64,000 bases of DNA from Saussurea involucrata (Eukaryota; Streptophyta; Magnoliopsida; Asterales; Asteraceae): positions 124,001 through 188,000 of the forward strand of contig JAWVWS010001017.1 in assembly GCA_033807775.1 (NCBI GenBank). The letters run 5' to 3'. Both the position numbers and the translations under genes were made by a program. The notes under the pieces were generated by a model that ran no database searches, was not told the origin of the DNA, and worked only from the letters and a program-made list of their open reading frames with translations. Shown in pieces: positions 34,331-45,333 of this stretch (the first letter of the stretch is position 1; every line of letters starts with the position of its first letter).

Positions 34331-34460
34331 TTAGACTTCGTCCTCGAAGTCTACGTCCGCAAACAACTCTGGATAGTTTCACCACATCTCAACCTCGGGT
34401 TCCCAAGTCCACTCGGAGCCCTTTCTGTGTTGCCACTGGACTTTCCTCAACTAGAATCTA
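34331..34460 (-). pseudogene. Chromodomain C-terminal relic (inner insert)
   Basis: About 43 codons ending at TAA 34331-34333, including VQWQHRKGSEWTWEPE and NYPELF. It is longer and better preserved than the relic at 29722 and keeps the Trp that is a stop there. One TGA lies between the two blocks. It shows that both elements derive from an autonomous chromovirus with a C-terminal chromodomain. Confidence 0.85.
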
Positions 34461-37400
34461 AATTTCTCACCCCGTCTAGAATTTCTCGAATACTTTTCTT
34501 ACTAAAAAAAACTCCTTCACGAACAATGAAAATATGATCGAAAGAACACTCCAACAACTGAATTCATTCCTAGTCAAACGACTTCGGTTGCCTCCCAACC
34601 TTAGATGTTCCATACATCCCGATTCAACTTTCAAGCTCTAACCATTCTAAAGGTGCTCACCACTATACCTTATAGGATACTCGAAACCGATCATTCCTAC
34701 CATAACCATTCATCACAATTAAGCATCTCAGGGTTACTACTACCATCACCATAATTATTGTAAAATCGGCTACAAATCTCCGTTTACACTAAAGGCGTTT
34801 GGCCTTAAGCCCAAAAGTCGACGCCCTAATATACTACTTACTTCAAAAAGGTTACTGCGCATTTATTCTCTTTATTATAAAGGGCATCATTCCCTTAACC
34901 GTAACCATTCGACCTACATTACCACACGCGTGGAATACCTTACCCTCCACCGTCAACGTATCTTCCACACTCGCTCTACGAGGCCAAGTTACACTGTATC
35001 GAGGATACACATTGACGTCTACCTCCCAGGTAATGCCTCAAGGCCCGGCACATCGGAACTACCTCCCAGGTAAGTGCCCAAGACTATATCCCCCTAGTGC
35101 CTACTGGAAAGTCAAGGTTATAACACATGAATACCGGGGTCCCACCCCGAGATACCCAACCGACCCTTACCAACGACTGACTAACGTGACCAAGGATCCA
35201 ATGCAAAACAGTCTACCAACAACATGCCTATCCCAGAATGACTCACTCGCCCAACATGTAAATACGCAACGTGCAATAAGTGCAAGACTGTGCAACAAAA
35301 CAACTCATCAACAAAACTTCGAATCGAGCCATTAAAAACCGTGCAATTGACCCACGACTATCTCAAAGTCGAAACCGAGCAAAATGCTCCACGCTTGCTA
35401 GACCCATAAGTCGGTCAAAAACGCGTTTAAATAAAGTTTAAGCAAGCAATAATCTAAAATCAACATTAGTCCCAAACTCAACACGAGTTTAACAAAAGAG
35501 TTTTCCAAAAGGACTCACACCCTCAAAATTCTCAAAATGACACATAACACTTAAAAGCGCATTTCCCAAATGGTTTACAAATCATTTACAAAAATGTTTT
35601 CAACGTCAAGATTTTTCATTTCAAAAAGACCGTAAGCAATAAAACTACTATTACCAGGTCGGTAGTTACGCAAAAATGGACACGCTCGTCCCACAAATGA
35701 AAATCATGTCGAAAATCATTTCATTGCAGCTTAGTTACTCACAAAACGTAAAGCGAAATAAATAATTTCTTTGAAAATGAACCGTCACGGTTCTAGTATG
35801 AATTGACTCATGACGTGTATTTAAAGTAACCGTTCGACCTTACACCGGGTGCAACAAAAGTGTGCACATAATTTCAAAATCAGTTCCACGATATTTGACC
35901 CCAAAATTCCTCTTTTTTTTCAACAAAAATGTCGTGGCACAGGGTTCACTAACAAATCTTACGCGCGTCGGCTAGTCATACAAAACGATGAAACGGTTTA
36001 CAAATATATTTTTGTTAAAACACAACTGTCTCGTGTAAGTTTCAACTTAAAGATAAAAACCAATCTGTTTCCATCAATTGAAAATATCGACTAAAATCTC
36101 ATAAAATCTCAAAAGGTGGGGTTCTTTAAATTGATTTCCAAGATTTCCCCAAATGGTCGCATAAACAAATAAGGTATGCACCTCGTGAATTTAAACCCAC
36201 ACGACTCAACATGTCGTAAAACAAAACTTATTTAACGAAATCACTCAAATAGCTTTAAACAGACATCGTGGAATGTAACTTTTCGTCTCAACTCTAACAT
36301 ATGTGGAGGAGTTCCAATGTTAAAGTCACAAACCGTAGTCACTTGCCCGACATTTTAAACACCACAAAACACGGATATCATCTAACCCGAAAGAACCGTT
36401 GGAAAAATAACGAAATGAGACAAATTCTAACAAAGTTTGCAACTCCCGTGATAAAACGATTTCATGCACATTCAAAATCATAATTCAAAATCTTGTGTGT
36501 GTGTTGAACATTTCCCAAAATTCCAAAACACCATCCATAAAATGATTTGAAATACAAGAATTTGTTAATGCAATCTATTTCAAAATCAAACTTTGTGCAT
36601 GACTCAGTCGGCATTCTACGCCTCGACTCCTACTCCTCCAAATCTCTCTGACCCACTAACGTCATCCGGACATTTAAACCTCTTAGGCAAGATGGGAAAT
36701 TACGTCAAATAATCCCTACAATTTTTCCTCAAATCAAAGTCGGCTCTATAAGCCTATGATTCTAGCACAACCATCCATCTTGGCCCGAAACAAACATCAT
36801 CCTCATCGTCACTCCAAGTGACTAATACTAGAATCGTCCTTTTATTCCAACGACTACTAATTATAACCTTCGACACTACACCAACGATAATCCCATCAAA
36901 GCAAAACAAGTACACACATGTACTAGTAGGTTTACTATAGTCGTTCCTCCTTGTGATGGCGATTCTGGGTAAAAAATTACAACGAGTTATTAGCACATAA
37001 TAATTCACACTAACAACGCTCACGCTCAACTCCTTGGATTCCTCGTGACTTTCCCCGACTCGAGCATTGATCCTGCGTTTCCGATAGTAGGAGCTCTACT
37101 ACTACCTTCCACACCTATCATCACTCGTTCCGAGTTCCATCCGAAGCGCCCAAGTAGTTTCTCGCCGATAACTATACCCATATGCCCACACCAGCATATG
37201 TACACACTCTTCCTAGCTCCCTAGGAATAAACATAATACCCCACTACCCTTGCTAGGGCGGAACCCCCACTAACCCTGACGAGTCGCCTTGTAAACGCAC
37301 AGTCGTATACAGTGGAAACCAGATAGACATTCGAATATAAGATTCTATCCTACAACGGTTGGACTCAAACAAGAGCTGCGCAATAGAACTAAATCCAACA

Positions 37401-38083
37401 TTCTAAGGCTATTCGGTTCCTACCGCATACAACCTATAGTGCATTCGCTTAACAACCTATCAAAGTTAGCATAAGTTCCTAATAGCCAGTAACAATCATA
37501 CAATACAGTGTATTAAGCACCAAGCAATCTAGCATACCTACTCATATGTAAACACTATTCCCAGCTCACTAGGAATTTCATCTCATCCCACTACCCTTGC
37601 TACAACGGAATCCCTGTTAGCCATAACGAGTTGCCTCGCGAATACCCAGTCGCATGCAGCGTGAATCAAATAGACATTCGAATACAAGATTCTATCCTAG
37701 AACGGTTGGACTCAAACAAGAGCTGCGCAATAGAACTAAATCAAATATTCTAAGGCTATATGATTCTTACTGCATACAACCTATAGGGCCTTCACTTAAC
37801 AACCTACTATAACTAGCATTGATTCCTACTAGCAAGCAGTCATCATACAGCATAGTGTCAACAACAGGCAATCTAGCATGCATACCCTATGCCTAGAAAG
37901 CAATACAACACTAAGCAATGTACCTTTCCCTCTTGGCTCCGGCTGACTGTACACACTGCACCCTCGATCACCGTTCCTCAAACGGATTTTTCCTTCTTTT
38001 TATTTCCCAAAAACTTTAAAGAAAATTTTATAGCCGCAAACTTGAGATCAAACACACCGAAATGCGTTTGATTCACTCAAGTC
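34461..38083. other. Non-coding internal region of the inner insert
   Basis: About 3.6 kb with no gene. The left part corresponds to the 3' filler of the outer insert. The right part (from about 36960) corresponds to its gag-start flank and leader (40580-41749). The ORF at 34799-35335 has no recognisable domain. Confidence 0.75.
37195..37885 (+). repeat. About 348-bp tandem duplication in the leader (inner insert)
   Basis: Two diverged units start at CATATG 37195 and 37543. Shared blocks include CACTACCCTTGCTA, AGATAGACATTCGAATA and AGAGCTGCGCAATAG. The same duplication is in the outer insert (about 40827-41570), so it predates both insertions. Confidence 0.85.
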
Positions 38084-38097
38084 GTGCTCTGATACCA
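38084..38097 (-). other. Primer binding site, tRNA-iMet type (inner insert)
   Basis: GTGCTCTGATACCA, three bases from the LTR. Confidence 0.9.
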
Positions 38098-38100
38098 AGT

Positions 38101-40286
38101 TGTAACGTCCCAAAAATTACAAGAAAATTTAAATTTTTAAAAAATGCATTTCATTAATTAAACTCGTTAAATAACCCAAAACGTTTCGTTTGCAACCCAA
38201 GAATATTTATTCTCTAAAAACAGTAAACAGCGGAATAAATAGTTTAAAAATGATAATTATAAAACGATATAATAATCAGCTCTTCACGCGCGCCAGTGTG
38301 TACACGTCACGCCTTGGAGCCACTCGTACCTGAAACAATGATTTATTGGGAAAGGGTAAGCACGAAGCTTAGTGAATTCAACCACCATAGATAACACAGT
38401 TATTCCACATTACCCCTAAAACAAATAGTGACACACAAACGATCATACAAGTCTACGAACAAATCATAAACATGCATATCCACACTCACCCACCTAAGAG
38501 GCACAAGTCGGTCCCACCGACCACATGATAACATCTCCGGCCCCGCCGAATCCCCGGTCCCACCGAGTCTCTACGCCACCCGCGTATAAAATCTCCGGCC
38601 CCGCCGGATCCTCGGTCCCACCGAGTTAACATGACAACATAGTATCAACTAGACACCCCACTATCTAGTTCCACAACACAATAAATAGGCTATCGCACAC
38701 GAGCTACAGTAATGTAAAACAACCAATATTAAATATAGTGAGAGAACTCACCTCGTAAGCGCGCCTAACTCACAAACAATAATTCAAGCTTCACAAATCC
38801 AAGATCACTTCTCAACACCTAAACAATCGTTAAAATGTATTAACACGAGACCCGGACCCTAAAACACGACGCACCCTTAAATCGTCACTAAAACTACTTT
38901 TCGGTCTAACCAAACAGGTCTGTTCGGGACCTGTTCCGACCTCCATACACCCAGAAAATACTCAATTAAATTTCATAACCAGAAAGTGCTCAGAGTTAGG
39001 GTTCCAAGGACATATTATACACCTCCTAACGATTTTTCTACAATTTATTATGGATTTTACAAAACTGATTAACTGCACAGCGAAAAACAGCACCTTTCGT
39101 TATAAAACAGCAGTTTGACACTAGCTACGGTCCGAACTGGTTTTTCCGCAAAACATAATAAACTTACTAGACTCATAAAGGGAACTTTTGGCACTGGTTT
39201 CACTCCAATACGGCGTTCCTATAAAAAGTTATGGCTTTCCCAAAACAGTGGCAGAAACTGTGACTTTTAAAACGGAACGCGATCTGCCACATCCGAACCT
39301 GCTGTATAAACAGCCAATTTACGCCTAGCTAGAGGCCGAACCGGACTTCCGCTAAAACATGAAAAGTGGGCACCGGATTCGCCTCAATCCGAGCTACGAC
39401 GGAAAAGTTATGGCCGTCTCAAAACAGTGGCAGACAAACGTTTTCACATAAAATGATAACTAAAGGTTATAATCCCATTAAGTCAATGCTTAATCCAAAC
39501 AGCCCCGGGAAGCCTAAAACCTACTGGAAACAGGTCATACCAAGATGGACAACAGCCGTGCACCACCCCCCCTGCCGCCTCCGGCGGCGGTGGTGGTCGG
39601 CGGCGATTCTTTTCTCACACTAACGATTAACGACGAGAGAAACAACAAACGGGAAAACGGTTCTTACCTCGCGACGGCAACAACGGTGCAACCTGCAAGA
39701 CTACTCCGGCCACCTCTCCCTCTCGCCGCTGCACTTTCTCTCTCCCTCGTCGATCTCTCTCTCTCCTGCACTCACTTCGCCGCTGCACTCTCTCTTCCTC
39801 GTCGATCTCTCTCTCTCTACTCACGGTTGTTTCTCTCTCTCCGGCGACGACGACGCCGGCTGTGGAGTTCTCGGGGGTGGTCGATGGCAGCAGGGGGTAG
39901 GGATGGATTGGGGTGTTCGGCGGTTGCGAAGTAGAACGAGAGGGGAGGGGGAAAGGAAGAGGAGCCGTAGGGTTCTCTTTTGCTTTCTTTCCTTATTTAT
40001 TTATTTTTTTCTTTCTTGCTTCTTTGATTACTGCTCACGACACCAACATACACATCAAGTCACTAAATGGGTTTTAGATACATAATTGCATGGGCCGAAT
40101 CCAAACTTTTTGGCCCTTTACACTTTTAGTCCCTCCACTTAAACCTTCTCGCAACTAACCAAAAATTTCCGACACTTTAACGATTAGGTCCAAATCGTCT
40201 AACCCCGATAACGGAACCCACATTAAATTAAACTTAAACGAAAAGAATTAACAAAAGAAAATACATACCAGGATACGGGCTTTACA
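38101..40286 (-). repeat. 5' LTR of the inner insert (2,186 bp)
   Basis: Near-identical partner of 32105-34314. It ends GGGCTTTACA and is followed by GATAT. Confidence 0.95.
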
Positions 40287-40588
40287 GATATCCACCTCAT
40301 ACTGATAATCGGGTTCGGGTCTCCCTTGAACTCAGGTGGAGAACAGGCGGAGAGGTCCCGATACTGGAACTCTCGGGTACGGGGCTGTCCCCCCGCAGGC
40401 GGTGGAATCGCTGCAATTCGCTCCTCCATCAGAACCACCACCTCATCTCGGATGGCAGTGATAATCTCGGGAATCGCCTCCCCGATCGCGTATGCTACCT
40501 CGGTAGCAATCATCTCTCTAATATGTTCCTCGGTGATCCCGGCCTCAGCCTGCGGTTCAGCCGCGTCGTTTCTTCTAGTGTTGACCAT
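40287..40588 (-). pseudogene. gag: Tekay-type gag, N-terminal part (outer insert)
   Basis: Starts at ATG 40588 (MVNTRRND) and runs about 100 codons to the insertion point. It contains a predicted helical segment (ITEEHIREMIATEVAYAI) and the FQYRDLSACSPPEFKGDPNP block that precedes the gag core in chromoviruses. The remainder is at 31193-32099. Confidence 0.9.
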
Positions 40589-41749
40589 TCTAGGAAAAGA
40601 AATTACAACGAGTCATTAGCACATAATAACTCACCCTACCACGCTCACGCTCGACTCCTTGGATTCCTCGCGACTTTCCCCGACTCGAACATTGATCCTG
40701 TGCTTCCGGTAGTAGGAGCTCTACTACTACCATCTACACATATCATTGTCCGCTCCGAGTCCCATCCCGAGATACCAAGTAGTTGCTCGCCCAAACAAAA
40801 ACAATACACGTATGTCCATACCGACGCATATACACGCTCTTCCTAGCTCTCTAGGAATAAACATAATACCCCACTACCCTTGCTAGGGCGGAACCCCCCA
40901 CTAACCCTGACGAGTCGCCTCGTAAACGCACAGTCGTATACAGTGGAAACCAGATAGACATTCGAATATAAGATTCCATCCTACAACGGTTGGACTCAAA
41001 CAAGAGCTGCGCAATAGACCTAAATCTAACATTCTAAGGCTATTCGGTTCCTACCGCATACAACCTATAGTGCATTCGCTTAACAACCTATCAAGGTTAG
41101 CATAAGTTCCTAATAGCAAGTAACAACCATACAATACAGTGTATTAAGCACCAAGCAATCTAGCATACACACTCCTATGTTCTAGAAAGCAATTTAGCAT
41201 ACCTACTCATATGTAGACACTCTTCCCAGCTCACTAGGAATTTCATCTCATCCCACTACCCTTGCTACAACGGAATCCCTATTAGCCATAACGAGTTGCC
41301 TCGCGAATACCCAGTCGCATGCAGCGTGAATCAAATAGACATTCGAATACAAGATTCTATCCTAGAACGGTTGGACTCAAACAAGAGCTGCGCAATAGAA
41401 CTAAATCAAATATTCTAAGGCTATATGATTCTTACTGCATACAACCTATAGGGCCTTCACTTAACAACCTACTATAACTAGCATTGATTCCTACTAGCAA
41501 GCAAGCATCATACCGGACAATGCAAACCACATAGGCAATCTAGCATGCATACCCTATGCCTAGAAAGCAATAAAACACTAAGTACTGTACCTTTCCCTTT
41601 GGCTCCGGCTGACTGTACACACTGCGCCTTTGATCACCGTTTCTCAAACGGATTTTTCCTTCCTTTTATTTTCCAAAAACTTTAAAGAAAATTTTATAGC
41701 CGCAAACTTGAGATCAAACACACCGAGATGCGTTTGATTCACTCAAGCT
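40589..41749. other. Leader of the outer insert, with tandem duplication
   Basis: About 1.16 kb of non-coding 5' leader with two units of about 380 bp (starting near 40827 and 41208) homologous to those in the inner insert. No ORF of note. Confidence 0.8.
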
Positions 41750-41763
41750 GTGCTCTGATACCA
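41750..41763 (-). other. Primer binding site, tRNA-iMet type (outer insert)
   Basis: GTGCTCTGATACCA, three bases before TGTAACGTCC. Confidence 0.9.
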
Positions 41764-41766
41764 AGT

Positions 41767-43361
41767 TGTAACGTCCCAAAAATTACAAGGAATTTAAATT
41801 TTTTAAAGTAACATTTCATTAATAAAAACTCATTTAATAACTCAATCATTTCATTTGCAAACTCATAATTAATATTCTCACGAACAATAAACAGCGGAAT
41901 AAATGTCTAAAGTTAAAATCATAAAAGTAATCAACTCTTCCCACGCGCCAGTGTGTACTCGTCACGCCTTGGAGCCACTCGTACCTGAAACCACAATTTA
42001 TTGGGAAAGGGTAAGCACGAAACTTAGTGAATTCAGACACCATAAATAACACAGTTATTCCCACACCACCTCTAAAAGATAATTGCACATAAACAGCATA
42101 CAAGTCTACGAACAAATCATAAACATGCATACCTACACCATCCCACCCAAAGGCATAAGCTGGTCCACCCGACCACACGATAACCGTGCAAGCATTACCC
42201 GGCTCCCCCGGGTTCCTACGCCACCCGCGTATATAACCTTCGGTCCCACCGAGTTACTACGCCACCCGCGTATATAAACCTCGGCCCCACCGAGTTACTA
42301 CGCCACCCGCGTATATAAACCTCGGCCCCACCGAACTCCTACACCACCCGCGTAGTCATAACAATAAAGGTCCGACTAGACACCCCACTATTTAGTCCCG
42401 CATCACAAACAATTAAAACTACCACAGACGTACAAATCGTAATGTAAAAATAACTGACATTAGTTATAGTGAGAGAACTCACCTCGTAAGCGCGCCTAGC
42501 TCACAACAATAATTCAATCCTCACAAATCCAAGATCACTTCCCAACACCTAAACAATCGTTACAATGTATTAACACGAGACCCGGACCCTAAAACACGAC
42601 GCACCCTTAAATCGTCACTAAAACGACTTTTCGGTCTAACCAAACAGGTCTGTTCGGGACCTGTTCCGACCTCCATAAACCCATAAAATCCTCAATTAAA
42701 TTACATAACCAGAAAGTGCTCAGAGTTAGGGTTCCAAGACATATTATACACCTCCTAACGATTTTTCTACAATTTAATACAGATTTTACAAAATTGGTTA
42801 ACTGCACAGCGAAAAACAGCACCTTTCGTTATAAAACAGTAGTTTGACACTAGCTACGGTCCAAACTGGTTTTCCGCAAAACATAAGAAACTTACTAGAC
42901 TCAGAATGGGAACTTTTGGAACTGGTTTCATCCCAATCCGACATTCCTAGCAGAAGTTATGCTCGATTCAAAACAGGGACAGAAACTGCAGTTTTTACAT
43001 AAAATGATAACGCGGTCTTTCGCTATACGATTAACGGTTTTACGACTAGAACTAGCGGTTTAGGGTTACGGCCAGAGGTGGTATTAGGGTTTAGGCCGCG
43101 GCACCACCCACTGCCACTTCCGGCAGTGGGGACACGGCGGCGGCAGCGGCGTTTCCCGGCGGCGTTCACACATACGTACACACGCACTACCCTCACACCA
43201 CCGTCCCTCCACTTACAACCCTCTCGCAACTAACCAAAAATTCCGACACTTTAACGATTTGACCCAACTCGACTAACCCTGTTAACGGAAACCACGATAA
43301 ATCAAACTTGAAAGAAAATAATTAAGACTAATAAATTACATACCGGGATACGGGCTTTACA
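41767..43361 (-). repeat. 5' LTR of the outer insert (1,595 bp, internally deleted)
   Basis: Matches 27646-29704 closely but lacks about 464 bases at 43205, where GTCCCT words flank the missing part in the full copy. It ends GGGCTTTACA and is followed by GTGTT. Confidence 0.95.
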
Positions 43362-43366
43362 GTGTT
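43362..43366 (+). repeat. Target-site duplication, right copy (outer insert)
   Basis: GTGTT, matching 27641-27645. Confidence 0.95.
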
Positions 43367-44346
43367 AAAATTGATAACACTCTATTTTTCAGGAAAGTAA
43401 AAGGTCATATCATTCTTGCTCAAATATATGTCGATGATATTATATTTGGTTCTACTAACCCATCTCTTTGTGATCGATTCGCTGAAAGAATGAAATTTGA
43501 ATACAAAATGAGTATGATGGGTGAGCTGACATACTTCCTTGGACTCCAAATCAAGAAAAGTGACAAAGGCGCTTTCATTCACCAAGGTAAGTACGTTAAA
43601 GATATGCTGACGAAATTCGATCTTACTCAAAGTTCAGCAATGAAAACTCCTATGGCACCTCCGCTGACACTTAACAAGGATCCCTCAGAAAACCTGTTAA
43701 TGTCACTACCTATAGAGGAATAATCGTCTCCCTTCTCTATCTTACAGCGAGTCGTCCTGATATTATGTATGCTACTTGTCTTTGTGCACGATATCAATCT
43801 GAACCCAAAGAATCACATCTAACCGTTGTAAAGTGAATTTTCAAATATCTGAAGGGTACACCCAACCTAGGTCTTTGGTATCCCAAAGACTCAAGGTTCT
43901 ATCTAACTGTCTATTCAGATAGAAAAAGCACCACAGGAGGCTGTCAGCTCCTGGGTGGAAAGCTGATAAGTTGGACACGCAAGAAGCAAAGTTCGGTGTC
44001 CACCTCTACCGCTGAAGCTGAGTATGTAGCTACCGGAAGCTGTTGTGCTCATGTCTTATGGATGAGAAATCAGCTATTAGACTATGACCTTCAGCTATCC
44101 AAAATTCTCATCTATTGCGACAGCACTAGTGCCATTTCCATAGCAAACAATCTAGTGTTGCACTCAAAGATCAAACACATCAAGATCAGATATCATTTTA
44201 TCAGAGATCATGTGATGAATGGTGATATAGAACTTCATTTTATCCCTACTGACTTTCAGCTAGTTGATCTTTTTACCAAGCCTCTTGATGAGACAAGATT
44301 CAACTTTCTCATCAGCGAGTTTGGCATGCTGAACCTTGATGAATAA
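43367..44346 (+). pseudogene. pol: Copia reverse transcriptase and RNase H, right fragment of element D
   Basis: Resumes the RT frame cut at 27645. YVDD is intact near 43430. The frame shifts near 43700 within the block before the TASRPDI motif, and one TGA lies near 43835. RNase H lacks about nine residues around its first catalytic Asp: a YSD motif is followed at once by RKST, a 27-base in-frame deletion near 43920. The STAEAEY and KHIKIRYHF blocks are present, and the gene ends at TAA 44344-44346. Closest in the window to element C by shared motif content. Confidence 0.9.
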
Positions 44347-45333
44347 CTCTTCAGTGATAAAAGAAATTACATCTCCTTACTTATCATCTAATCTCTGAAC
44401 AAAATGTCCACTGATACTAAGGTAGGTTTTTCTATTCCTAATCACTGAAGTTTACTTCAGGAAGTTGTTTTCAAAAATAAATTGATAACTGACATTTCTT
44501 CATTCGATGATTCTTTTGAAATACAAATCTCATCACTGATATTTCTACTCAGTGATTCTTCATTAAACAAAATCCTCTCTGATGTTTTCAAAACCTTCTG
44601 AGACATTTTTTTGAAATTGAAAAGACAGTTTTCTGATTGTGACGTCATCAAACGGATAATCTGTGGCACGACTTTTTGTCTGATACGTTCGTCTGTTTCG
44701 AATTCTTGTCCAATAAGCTTCTTGGGACTTGTCACGTGTCATGATGAGTGTTTTTCCCGCTCATCACTTTCTCTCTCTACTCTCACTATATAAACCCTTC
44801 AAGTTTATATTTTTACCTTTTACGTTCAATAGACTCACTAAGCCAGAAAGAATTCCCTTTGCATACTTGTTCTTGGATTAATATTGAAACCTGCTACTTG
44901 AATCTTCAAATATTCAACCAACAGGTTCATATTTTCATCCTACTTCTACTCTTTTAATCCCCTAAAAAACATGTTTTGATCATCCTCTTTTGTTTTAAAC
45001 GATCAAACAAACGTTTTTCAACACATAAAATCATCTTCTTCATGATTTTATGGCCAAAACTTGAAATATAGTTTTTCCTTTAAGTTTAAAATAAAAATCT
45101 CAAACTTAAAACTTCATACGTTTTTCCAGAATCCCTTCTTTAAAAAGGAAACTGGAAAACCATCTTTCTACACTAGTTTTATCTTCAAAACTAGAAAACC
45201 CTTATTTTACCTTTTTCTTCCCTAAAAAGGAAACTGTAAAAACCCTAAAATCTCAAAACCCTTATTTTTGAAAACCCTCTCCAGATTAAGAAGGTTCTTC
45301 ATCTTCTTTCTATTTTTGGTTCATTGTTCAGAA
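44347..45333 (+). other. Spacer with candidate internal promoter (element D)
   Basis: Non-coding. The first 250 bases are rich in TCACTGA / TCAGTGA words. A promoter-like block follows: GACGTC near 44642, CACGTG near 44737, a CT-rich run and TATATAAA at 44787-44794. Then comes a long AT-rich leader with GGAAACTG(G/T)AAAA repeats (45150-45245) up to the ATG at 45334. It parallels the block at 4560-4868 in A, although the leader is about 540 bases here. Confidence 0.55.

Larger units (their letters stand above)
32105..40286 (-). mobile_element. LARD-like, gag-less Tekay-derived element (inner insert)
   Basis: Complete 8.2-kb element inserted into the gag of the outer insert, in the same orientation, with target duplication GATAT. 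It has near-identical LTRs, iMet PBS, PPT, a chromodomain relic and a leader homologous to the outer element, but neither gag nor pol. The leader joins the 3' filler near 36960, where the outer element has its gag start. It is thus a further deletion derivative of the same family. Confidence 0.95.
27646..43361 (-). mobile_element. Gag-only Tekay-derived LTR retrotransposon (outer insert), containing a second one
   Basis: Complete element bounded by TGTAACGTCC and GGGCTTTACA on the + strand, with 5-bp target duplications. From right to left: 5' LTR (41767-43361), iMet PBS, leader, gag (split), about 1.4 kb of non-coding filler, a chromodomain tail, PPT, 3' LTR (27646-29704). Protease, RT, RNase H and integrase are gone, so it would need enzymes in trans. 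Such gag-bearing, pol-less elements are known in plants as TR-GAG elements. Removing the inner insert leaves about 7.5 kb. Confidence 0.9.
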
